Below, piece by piece: positions 56,063-64,000 of a stretch of DNA of 64,000 nucleotides (position 1 is its first letter; every line of letters starts with the position of its first letter). The DNA comes from Alopecurus myosuroides. Its lineage: Eukaryota > Streptophyta > Magnoliopsida > Poales > Poaceae. Below the pieces are notes generated by a model. That model saw nothing but the letters and a program-made list of their open reading frames with translations, ran no database searches and was not told the DNA's origin. The translations under genes were made by a program, and so were the position numbers. The stretch covers positions 60,780,974 to 60,844,973 of the forward strand of contig CM054061.1 of NCBI GenBank assembly GCA_028641055.1. Reading direction: 5' to 3'.

Positions 56063-57649
56063 TCAACCTAGCACGAGTTGGATTTGCCCCGCGGAACAGC
56101 CGATCCCATCCAGAACGGCGCGCCTCTCCTCGTCGCTCCATGTGCTCTGCTGGCTTACCACCTCCCAGTCGCAGCAGGGCCCCTCCTTGTCCACGACATG
56201 TCCATGCTTGAGCAGAGAGACACTCCTCATCGCCGTGGACACCTCCACGGCGAACCTCACAAGGCGCAGCAGCTGCCTCTCCGTCCTCCGGAACTGGAAG
56301 CCAATGACAACCAGCTCCTTCAAATGGCGATGGCGAGAAAAAGCCAAAGGCCGCGACGGTATCTCCTCCTGTCTCGGCTCGTCTTCGCAATGGGAGACGT
56401 GAACGTAAAGGCTCTCGAGCAATGGCGCCGCCTCTACCAGGAGGCGCGCCCACGAGACGTCCCACGACGACGGCACGTCGGCGACGAGCAGCCTTCTCAG
56501 GTTAGGCATTGCCGAGAAGGGATTCCTAGGCAGGATCCACATGTCCGGCCCAGTAAACCGCAACACGAGATCATTCACACCGATGGCACCTTGGAAGATG
56601 TCCACGAGCATGGGAATCAAGTTGTCGAGACGCCGGCGGTTCCAAACTGCGAAACTGCACCCTTCCAGTTGGTCAACGGAGAAGGCGAGGCTGACGCGCG
56701 CAAGGCACGGGGCGGCGGCAGCGGAGCGCAGCAGCACGTTGGCGCGCAAGCTGGTGAGGCTCTCGAGCTTCGGGAGGGACCGGAGCTCGACCACCATGTG
56801 CTCCCCATCGACTAGAAGCTCCCTGATTTCCGACATGGGCGCGTCCAATACCACCCTGCGCCTACGGCTGTGGGCTCTCCTCTTGAACTGGCACGACACA
56901 AGGTGCAGCACCTGCAGCTGCGGGCACGCAGCGACCGCGCCCTCGTAGGCGGCCGCCGGCGTGGAAGCCGGCAGGTCTCGCAGAATGAGCGTGGTGAGTG
57001 CGGTGAATCCTTGGAGCGGCGGGGGTAGGCAGTTTGCGAGCTTGAGGCTCCGCAGGCGGGACTCGCCGGGCTTCCTGCTGATGAAGCCACAACGGAAGCT
57101 GTAGGGCGGCGGGTGCGGGTACGCCAGCGGCCACGTCTGGGTGGCGGCAACCTCCAGGTGCTGGACGCCCCAGGAATCGACGGCGTCCACGACGAGGCGG
57201 TTGATGCTGGCCGATGTGCTGCTGTTGGAGAAGACCTCGACTGACAGCCTGTCGACGCGGGGGCGAGATCGGCTGGCCAGGAGCCTTTTGACGGAGCGGA
57301 CCAGGGCTCGCATGGCGTGGCGCTCGTATCGCCCCGTGATAGTACGTAGCCGCAACCTCTCGGACATGGTCGAGCTGATCTTCGATTCCCTGGCGTTCTG
57401 GTAGAGGAGGTGGAGGCGGTGGTAGAGCGGCGGGAGGATGTCGGTGGCCTTGAGGTCCATGACGGGGAGCTCGCGAGGGAGGCTGGCCCAGCGCCTGGAG
57501 ACCGCCGCGGCGCCGAGCGCGGTGCGCGTATCGACGCGGCGCAGGATATCGAGGAGCAGGTCGTCCGGGAGGGCGTCGAGGTGGTCCTTGTGGTCGCAGT
57601 CGCTGGCCGCACGCGGCGGCCGGCGAGGGCACGCGTCCTTCCTGGCCAT
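56063..57649 (-). CDS. F-box/LRR-like protein, single exon, intact
   Basis: 528 residues from the ATG at 57647-57649 to the stop at 56063. Residues 24-62 are an F-box (HLDALPDDLLLDILRRVDTR, then AVSRRWASLP), which in this family binds SKP1 in an SCF ubiquitin ligase. The rest has leucine-rich-repeat-like segments (SRLRSLKLANCLPPPLQGFT, LTTLILRDLP, LQVLHLVSCQF, MPNLRRLLVADV, LLESLYVHVSH). The C-terminus (HRHLKELVVIGFQF, LLRLVRFAVEVSTAMRSVSL) resembles the FBD-like tails of grass F-box/LRR proteins. These families are large and fast-evolving in grasses; substrate unknown. The coding region is far more GC-rich than its surroundings and has no stop or frameshift, so it is probably a real gene. 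No expression evidence is available here. Confidence 0.9.
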   Translation of the reverse strand: MARKDACPRRPPRAASDCDHKDHLDALPDDLLLDILRRVDTRTALGAAAVSRRWASLPRELPVMDLKATDILPPLYHRLHLLYQNARESKISSTMSERLRLRTITGRYERHAMRALVRSVKRLLASRSRPRVDRLSVEVFSNSSTSASINRLVVDAVDSWGVQHLEVAATQTWPLAYPHPPPYSFRCGFISRKPGESRLRSLKLANCLPPPLQGFTALTTLILRDLPASTPAAAYEGAVAACPQLQVLHLVSCQFKRRAHSRRRRVVLDAPMSEIRELLVDGEHMVVELRSLPKLESLTSLRANVLLRSAAAAPCLARVSLAFSVDQLEGCSFAVWNRRRLDNLIPMLVDIFQGAIGVNDLVLRFTGPDMWILPRNPFSAMPNLRRLLVADVPSSWDVSWARLLVEAAPLLESLYVHVSHCEDEPRQEEIPSRPLAFSRHRHLKELVVIGFQFRRTERQLLRLVRFAVEVSTAMRSVSLLKHGHVVDKEGPCCDWEVVSQQSTWSDEERRAVLDGIGCSAGQIQLVLG

Positions 57650-57700
57650 TGATCGTACTCGGGGTCGATCGGAGACAGTGATCCAGCGGGAAGTTCAGCC

Positions 57701-57710
57701 GATTTATATC
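57701..57710 (-). promoter_or_regulatory. TATA-like box upstream of the F-box gene
   Basis: Minus strand GATATAAATC, 52-61 bp upstream of the start codon, leaving room for a short leader. The surrounding 57650-57760 is GC-richer than the flanks. Confidence 0.5.
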
Positions 57711-57719
57711 TGCCGATAA

Positions 57720-58173
57720 CTCTCGTCGGGGATCCGAAGAAACAGAGTTGTGGAATAGGTATCGAAATCGGAGTCGGAACTTGACTATGTAGGCCCAAGC
57801 CCATGGCCTGGGACAATCGTGTATATTCTGGGTTACCATATCTATCATCGAATGAAACCTTGGGTCAGCGCAGCAGTTTCGACCGGATACTGTGTCCAGT
57901 TTTTTTTTTTTTTTTGTTCCTTTAAACTTGTTGCTTGTGATCAATAAAGAGCAGTCGGCTCTAAAAAAATTTAAAAAAAAACTAGCTAACGTAGCTTGTC
58001 AAGTTCGACAAAAGAAAACGTGGCTTATGACACGGTCACGGCGGCCTCGGCGTGATAGGCCACGCTACACTTGATAAAAAAAAACTAGGAAATGTTGATT
58101 AACAAATGGAAGATTAATTAATGGCAATAACTACCTTAGCAACTAAAGGCACGTTTCATGAAAAAAAAACCAA
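57720..58173. other. Upstream flank of the F-box gene
   Basis: No further gene is seen. A T run lies at 57900-57915 and A-rich runs near 57967-57980 and 58076-58084. The upstream regulatory region of the F-box gene is presumably here. Confidence 0.5.
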
Positions 58174-58290
58174 GGGCATGTACAATAGCTTTCACTTAGA
58201 AATGTCATGTATGATTTTACTTAGTTTGAGGAGAGAGAAGGGACGATCTCTTAATAATTAAGAGAAGTTTTTTTTCCTCTATTGTACCAA
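58174..58290. repeat. Small MITE-like element
   Basis: Inverted arms GTACAATAG (58180-58188) and CTATTGTAC (58279-58287), with the common grass MITE start GGGCATGTACAATAG. A perfect hairpin TCTCTTAAT-A-ATTAAGAGA lies at 58247-58265. Length about 117 bp; no clear target duplication. Confidence 0.5.
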
Positions 58291-59224
58291 TTTCACATTA
58301 AAACTGGGCGTTTTTCTATTAACAGAAGCGTATGTGGCCGTGTATGTACCTTGACTCCAGCACGAGCTCAACTCTCCGGCACACATGCAAGCCCGTAAGG
58401 CATTGAGTCTGGACGAGGGTGTCTCGGGGAGCCTAACGGGAGGTGGAATGTGTCATATGGTCGTCGGAGTCGTCTCTGGCGACCATCCGAGCAACGGTGG
58501 ACGGTGTCGTTCAATGGGAGCTCCACGCATAATGAACGGAGAGGAAGAAGTCGGGCTAGGGTCTCACCATGAGAAAGATGGCGAGATCGGTGAGGCCGGA
58601 TGAGGTCGGAGATGGAAGCACGGTCCACAGCAGCGGCGACCCATGCCGGGGAAGATGAAGACGGTGTGTTCGATTCCGTCCTTCCCTCTCTGATTACTAA
58701 GGTAAGGAGGCAGAAGGGCGAACAGGTGGAGCTCGTGGTCCACTTCGATGTGCTCATCGTGGTCTCAATCAGCTGTAGCGAGGTTGCTGTCCACGACTAG
58801 GTTTTTGATTCAAGTAGAAACTAAGAATGAGCTAGGGAGCTAGTGGAGCGGGGGGCTTCCTTATCTCCTTCACGACATGGGCACGACGCCGTGGGGCGCA
58901 CTATGGAGGGCGCAATGACGCCGTCCATAATCGCCACTGTGGTTACATGAGATGACCCTGACGGGTGGGTTTCTCCTTTCAGCATTTTGAACTTTTCCAA
59001 TTTGATTTATTTCGGTGGGTTCGTAAGATTTGATCGAGGCATTTAGACATCTAAAAAAATTCTAGAAAATTTCAAGAAATTCTTACATGTTCATGGAAAG
59101 TTCTTGAAAAAATTTAGCTCATTTGAAAAACATGTGGTGTTGAAATAAAATTGGAAATGCTTATAGGAATTTTGTCTTTTCTATAATTTATTTTATTTGG
59201 CAATTCAACTATAGTTTGATGTCT
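58291..59224. other. Intergenic DNA right of the F-box gene
   Basis: A 129-codon frame on the minus strand (58368-58757) and shorter frames on the plus strand overlap in a GC-richer stretch, but none has a recognisable domain or clear gene structure. It might be a gene relic. 58990-59224 is AT-rich with no feature seen. Confidence 0.4.
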
Positions 59225-59419
59225 TGGAATGTGCCCTTTGTGCCATCATGTTTAGATCTTGTGATGTGCCTAACATGATCAAGAGCATTGTTATGTAATT
59301 TCTACTTGTTGTGTTTGTTGGGATCCGATGAACTGTGAAGTTATGATCATATTTTTCATATTTCTTATATGATATTGTTACTACTATTGTATCAATGTTC
59401 TATTGTGTTCTTGCATGCT
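59225..59419 (+). repeat. Fragment of a B/C-type LTR
   Basis: CATGTTTAGATCTTGTGATG, then CCTAACATGATCAAGA and TTGGGATCCGATGAA match the middle of the B and C LTRs (11350-11430, 29510-29600). It stops at TTGCATGCT where a second LTR begins. Confidence 0.75.
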
Positions 59420-59708
59420 TGAGATGTCTTAAACGTATCTATAATTTTTGATGCTCCATGCTTGTTTTATACCAATTGTTACATGTTTTACTTACACTTA
59501 GCATTTTTATGCATTTTCTGGGACTAACCTATTAACAAGATGCCACCGTGCCAGTTCCTGTTTTCTGTTGTTTTTCTATTCCAGATTATTACTTAAGAAA
59601 ATATTCTCGGAATCGGACGGAACAAGGACCCAACATCCTTTTTTTCCTAGCACGTCAATGGAGTCCAAAGCAGAGACGGAGACGGGTACCGAGGTGGCCA
59701 CACCATGC
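59420..59708 (+). repeat. 5' part of a second LTR, cut by element F
   Basis: TGAGATGTCTTAAACGTATC through the GC-rich CCGAGGTGGCCACACCATG matches the first 290 bp of the A/B/C-type LTRs. It is interrupted at 59709 by the F LTR; the remainder would lie beyond the window if F is complete. Confidence 0.75.
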
Positions 59709-61118
59709 TGATGACCCACAAGTATAGGGGATCGCAACAGTTTTCGAGAGAAGTAAAACCCAAATTTATTGATTCGACACAAGGGGAGTCAAAGAATATT
59801 TATATGCCTTAACAGATGAGTTGTCAATTCAGCCGCACCTGAAAGTAGACTTCCTCGCAACAATTCATCAGTGGTAACAGTTTTATAAAAACATCGGTAG
59901 TAAAATAACTGAGGAGTAAAATAGTAACAGCAGTAGAAATCGTGAAAACAACATCAGCAATCGTGAAAACAGCAGGATTAAAGTACCGTAGGCATAGGGA
60001 ATGTATGAACGGGTGTTGCATGGATAAGATAGTTCATGTAATAATAATAACATGGGCATTGCAGATAGATAATTGTAAAGCATCCAAGTTCTAGGCAAAC
60101 CATAGGCATGTGTTCCAATTTAGTCGTACGTGCTTGCAATGAGAAACTTGCACAACATCTTTTGTCCTACCAACCCGTTTGCAGCGGGGCCTCAAGGGAA
60201 ACTACTGGTAATTAAGGTACTCCTTTTAATAAAGCACCGGAGCAAAGCATTAACACTCCGTGAACACATGTGATTCTCACATCGCAGCCATCCCCTCCGG
60301 TTGTCCCAATTGATGTCACTTTGGGGCCTTGGGTTATGGACAACGACATGTGTAAACAACTTGCAGATATGATCAAGGAACATAATTATACTCATGAAAC
60401 AATACCATGTTCAGATCTGAGATCATGGCACTCGGGCCCTAGTGACAAGCATTAAGCATAACAAGTTGCAACAATGATATAAAGAACTAACAACGAATAC
60501 TAGGCACTATGCCCTAACAATCTGGCATTATTACATGATCGATATCATCCAATCCCTAGCATCCCTCTCATCCTACAGCGGGGATTACTCACACATGGAT
60601 GGGGAAATCATGGATGGTTGATGGAGAAGTGGTGGCGGTGACGATGGCGATGATCTCCTTTGAATCCCCGTCCAGGCAGGGTGCCATAACAGGAACTTCT
60701 AATCCCCAAGTTGGCGAGGTGGCGGCAGCGCTCGGGTGTATTTCTCTGGAATATGACGAACCCCCTGATGTTTTAGAGTTATGGGGCATAAGTAGTCGAA
60801 AGGGGAGCCCGAGGGGGTTCCTGGGGTAGCCACACCACCTGGCGGCACGGGCTAGGGGGCGCCCAGGCATGGTGTGGGCCCCTCTTTGCCCCCCCTCCAG
60901 GTCTCCTTCTGGCTCCGGGGGTCTTCGGGTGAAATAAGGTCTTTGGGATCTTTTCTGGGCGATTTCCCGAAAGTTGATTTTTCTGCACAAAAACGAGACA
61001 CCGGGGCAATTCTGCTGAAAACTGCGTCAGTCCGCGTTAGTTGCATCCAAACGTCACAAGTCTAGAAGAAAACAATAGCAAAAGTGTTTGGAAAAGGAGA
61101 TGCGTTTTGGACGTATCA
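59709..61118 (-). repeat. 3' LTR of element F
   Basis: 1410 bp; minus strand TGATACGTCCAAAACGC to GGGTCATCA. A GC-rich stretch with CCACACCACC (60830-60900) is present as in the other LTRs. Flanking CATGC on the left; the right partner is outside the window. Confidence 0.85.
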
Positions 61119-61133
61119 ACTCCCCGCAAGCTT
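61119..61133 (-). other. Polypurine tract of element F
   Basis: Minus strand AAGCTTGCGGGGAGT, adjacent to the LTR and nearly identical to that of element E. Confidence 0.85.
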
Positions 61134-63146
61134 AACTTATTGCTTGTACTCAAGCAATTCAGTTAACAATTGAGTGCGATAAAAGAACTTTTGCGAACAC
61201 ATTTGTTTCATATGATGTAAATATTCTCACTATTTGATCAAGTGCTTAGGAAATTCATGATAAGTATGCAAAATAAAGTCACCTAATAGTTATGCAAACC
61301 ATGACGAGATTTCAACACACTAATAAAACACAACATGGAATATATCAATTCGCAGGATTGCAATGTTCATAATAGGGTATGATAAAGTGGTATCTCGCTT
61401 GCCCTTAATAATGGAGCAAAACATAAATGCCAGGGCACCTCTGAGGTTCAAGTGAAGACTAGAAGTAAAGATATTCAAAGATAAAAGCATCAAGATTATA
61501 CCACAATTAACCGTATCTTGGGACAAGCACATTACACTAAGAATGACATCTATGCTCTCAAGAAAGTGCGTAAAGGGAGAAGGTGAAAACTCAACATAAT
61601 AGTAAAAGCAAGGCCCTTCACAGAGGGAAGTAGGGATTAACATGTGCTAGAGCTTTTTAATTTATTGAAAACAGAAGTAAAATGATTTTGAGAGATGGTT
61701 GTTCATGTCAATGAATGGTAATAGAGTCCTTGTTATCTTCCATACTAAACATATTGAGAGCGGTTCCAAGATATTTATATTAAGAATTTATAGCATGCAT
61801 TATATAGTTTGACACTCCTCCCCACCTTGCTTTCGCAAACCATACCAAATTCTCGGATGCCTGCCAACAATCTCATACTATGGAGGAGTGCCTATTTAGT
61901 TGGTTAGCTTTTTTATGTTATAATGATCTAACCAGCTCTTTGCAAAATTAGTGACGAGCGGATGAAGCATGCAAGTCAGGGTACCTAAGTAGCATGGAAG
62001 ACAACAAACCCAACTACTACTTCCTCATGAGCTAAAACAGTGTCACGAAGCGAGAAGTATTTTGAAAGTTTTTAAAGGTAGCACATGCAAATTTACTTGG
62101 AGTGGCGGTGAAATACCACATATAGGTAGGTATGGTGGACACATTTGGCAAACTTTGGTTTTTGGGATTTGGATGCACGAGTAGAGCTCATACTCAGTAT
62201 AGGTGAAGGCTAGTAATAGACTGGGAGCGACAATCAAGAGAGCAATAACTGTGGTAATCATGCTTGCGACAAAATAAAATTAACGGGGGCATAAAAGTGT
62301 TATAAATACTCTGAGGCAAAATAAATCATCGAGCCTTAATTGACTTTTTTCAGTCATATGCATGCGTGAGCATGTGCCAAGTCAATTCAAATGAAACATT
62401 AAGAGGGAAACACCACAATGTCTTACCCCTTCTATGAATAAAACAATGAAGCAAACATTTATAAGACACGATATCTAATATTAGTAAGTTGGAACTAAAC
62501 AAGAGAGAGCATGAACTACTAAGCATCCATTAAATAACATACACCTTACAAAAATAAACTAAGCATGTCCACATGGATGAGTATATGTACAAAAATGAAA
62601 ACAAATAGAGTTCATACCAGCCTCTTACCACAACTTGAATTGTCGTAAATCATCATTATTGCTCTTCACTTGGGTGGATCAGATGATATAAATTAATAAC
62701 CAATCTCAAATGGAGACACAGAAGACCGATGAACTCTGCAACAAACTTTACAAAACCAAAGAAGAACAACAAATATTTTTGGGTTTTCGAATTTAAAACA
62801 AGAATAGAAGGAAACCAAGTAAACAAAGCAAAATATTTTTGGATTTTTGAATATTAAACTTAAATAGAAAACAAAGCAAACCAATGAAATAAACTAAAGA
62901 AAAAAAATAAGAGAAAAAATAGAAATATTTTTGGTCTTTTTGTGTTTTGGAAAGAAAGAACAAAATAATAAAAAAAACGAAGGAAACGAAAACAAGCGAA
63001 AGAAACAAAAAGAAGCGAAAGAAACAAAAAAGGAACGAAAGAAACAAAAACATGGATATACAAAGAACCCACATAAACATGATATGTAGATGAGTGTGAT
63101 GTCGGTGTACCTCCTCCCAAGCGTAGGCTTTTGTCCTAAGTGGAGA
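61134..63146 (-). other. 3' non-coding region of element F
   Basis: Contains the GACACTCCTCC/GGAGGAGTGC hairpin (61811-61891), the five-element conserved block (62030-62220) and a purine-rich tandem repeat (about 62975-63052). The short minus-strand open frames (62693-63319) are only the pyrimidine-rich complement of that repeat. Confidence 0.65.
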
Positions 63147-63810
63147 TCAATCCCGATGCGAGTAGTAACCCCATGCTGGTGGGTCGTCCCTAGCATGGTC
63201 ATACTCAGGCGCCCATGAAAAATATGAAGAAGCAGGCGCATAATCATAACCAGAATGCTGGTATGGGAACCCCGCAGTGTCGGAGGACTGGACGGAATTA
63301 TTTTCGCCCTCCTCTCCAATTTCTTCTACAAGCTGGGGATATTCCTCAATATATGTATCAAATTCACTCTCTGAGAGTGACCATCCTTCCCTGACATTAA
63401 GATTAAGGAAAATAGGTGCAGGCAAATTTACTACTCTATCAGATTTAGTTACTCTCCACCTTGCTTTCTTGGAGTAAGTTATTTCATAGGATAAATTATT
63501 CAGGTTAGCACGGGTGGAAACAAATTTATGTTGTATCATGGCATTAAGATCAAGACTTTCTGTAGGAAACTGAAGGTCTAAGGGATGAGGCTCTAAACCA
63601 TGCAAGGCTAGTAAATGAGAGGCAACGAGACCTCCACAAATTCCGCCCTTCTCGCGGTTAGTAGCAAGATGGAAAGCAATTAAAGCACCGAAATTATAAG
63701 ACATATAATGCTTCAAAGGAGCTGAAATAAAAGCTAGATCATACACATATAATTTGTTTCCAGGTTTTCTAGGAAGCACACACTTGGCAATAAAATAGGA
63801 ACACTATCGA
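63147..63810 (-). pseudogene. Unnamed protein of element F (frame continues upstream)
   Basis: The frame reads KCVLPRKPGNKLYVYDLAFI, LKHYMSYNFGALIAFHLATN, GGLVASHLLALHGLEPHPLD, KARWRVTKSDRVVNLPAPIF and then an acidic, Tyr-rich C-terminus ending YYSHRD. The apparent first residue is a GTG codon, not a start; the frame extends to about 63810, and beyond a frame change more protein-like text continues (HRWIYMKKFAKVEASHERVV). It sits where Athila-type elements carry a post-pol ORF. It has no enzyme motif or membrane segment. Function unknown. Confidence 0.5.
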
Positions 63811-64000
63811 ATAGATGGGAGTTGAATGTCTCAAATTTTACCACTCTCTCATGTGAAGCTTCTACCTTGGCAAATTTCTTCATGTAAATCCAACGATGGC
63901 TTGGTCTTCGCTCTTATCTTTCCATGTGATCCCTATTGTGGCACTCTAATAGCTGCACAAAAATCATCAAAAGGCAAGTTCACAACTTTATTATAAATTT

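Larger units (their letters stand above)
59709..64000 (-). mobile_element. Element F: Gypsy-like retrotransposon, 3' part only
   Basis: The 3' LTR (59709-61118), a polypurine tract and an internal region are present; the 5' part lies beyond the window. The LTR text TGATGACCCACAAGTATAGG is common in pooid intergenic DNA. The non-coding region contains the same conserved block and hairpin as element C although the LTR is unrelated to those of A, B and C. Confidence 0.85.

Noticed and set aside
56078..56948. Long plus-strand frames opposite the F-box gene (also 56812-57944 minus in other frames)
   Set aside because: GC-rich shadows of the F-box coding region; no domain, and codon patterns fit only the 528-codon frame.
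57900..57915. T16 run as a transcription terminator
   Set aside because: It lies upstream of the F-box gene and there is no pol III gene nearby; more likely a retro-insert tail or simple repeat.
58368..58757. 129-codon minus-strand frame
   Set aside because: No motif, overlapping frames on both strands in the same GC-rich stretch, no promoter or polyadenylation context; could be a relic but not supportable.
62693..63120. Phe/Leu-rich minus-strand frames resembling membrane proteins
   Set aside because: They read the pyrimidine-rich strand of an A/G-rich tandem repeat, which gives Phe, Leu and Ser in any frame.

Overview
This window looks like intergenic DNA from a large-genome grass, most likely a pooid (wheat, barley, rye, oat or ryegrass relatives). 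Most of it is LTR retrotransposons whose LTRs begin TGATACGTCTC, TGATATGTCC or TGATGACCCAC, with Athila-like tRNA-Asp primer binding sites, plus pooid-type LINE and hAT elements. The only convincing intact host gene is a single-exon F-box protein gene at 56063-57649 (minus). I saw no tRNA, rRNA, CRISPR or bacterial features. Species and family names are inferred from memory of grass repeats, not from a search.

Layout. 1-789: 3' end of an LTR whose element lies to the left. 790-1154: unexplained. 1155-7002: element A, a gag-bearing non-autonomous LTR retrotransposon (plus) truncated at its 3' end. 7003-10567: LTR-less internal fragment of a Tat/Retand-like Gypsy element. 10568-10739: possible CACTA end. 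10740-39862: nested stack. Element C (plus) carries element B (plus, 10747-28890) inserted 7 bp inside its 5' LTR; B carries element E (minus, 16667-26932), the only element with a recognisable pol. C also carries element D (minus, 31088-35106), which itself holds a 1-kb insertion with a CATGA duplication. 39863-42849: sparse DNA with one hAT element nested inside another, both with perfect 8-bp target duplications. 42850 to about 55750: an L1-type LINE (minus) split by a solo LTR (47743-48360) and by a young Copia element (50226-55241). 55750-58300: F-box gene island with a small MITE. 59225-64000: two truncated LTRs, then the 3' LTR and internal part of element F (minus), which runs off the window.

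How the parts relate. A, B, C and D have gag (and in B and C a protease) but no reverse transcriptase or integrase. E has gag, protease, RT, RNase H and integrase. B, C and E share a tRNA-Asp type primer site, a similar polypurine tract and a long conserved 3' non-coding region, so an E-like element is a plausible mobilising partner (inference). E itself is dead: an early gag stop, RT FMGDF and integrase TNGGSHF. The conserved 3' region, with several hairpins and repeated polypurine-like motifs, is shared across elements with different LTRs and is the most interesting non-coding signal here.
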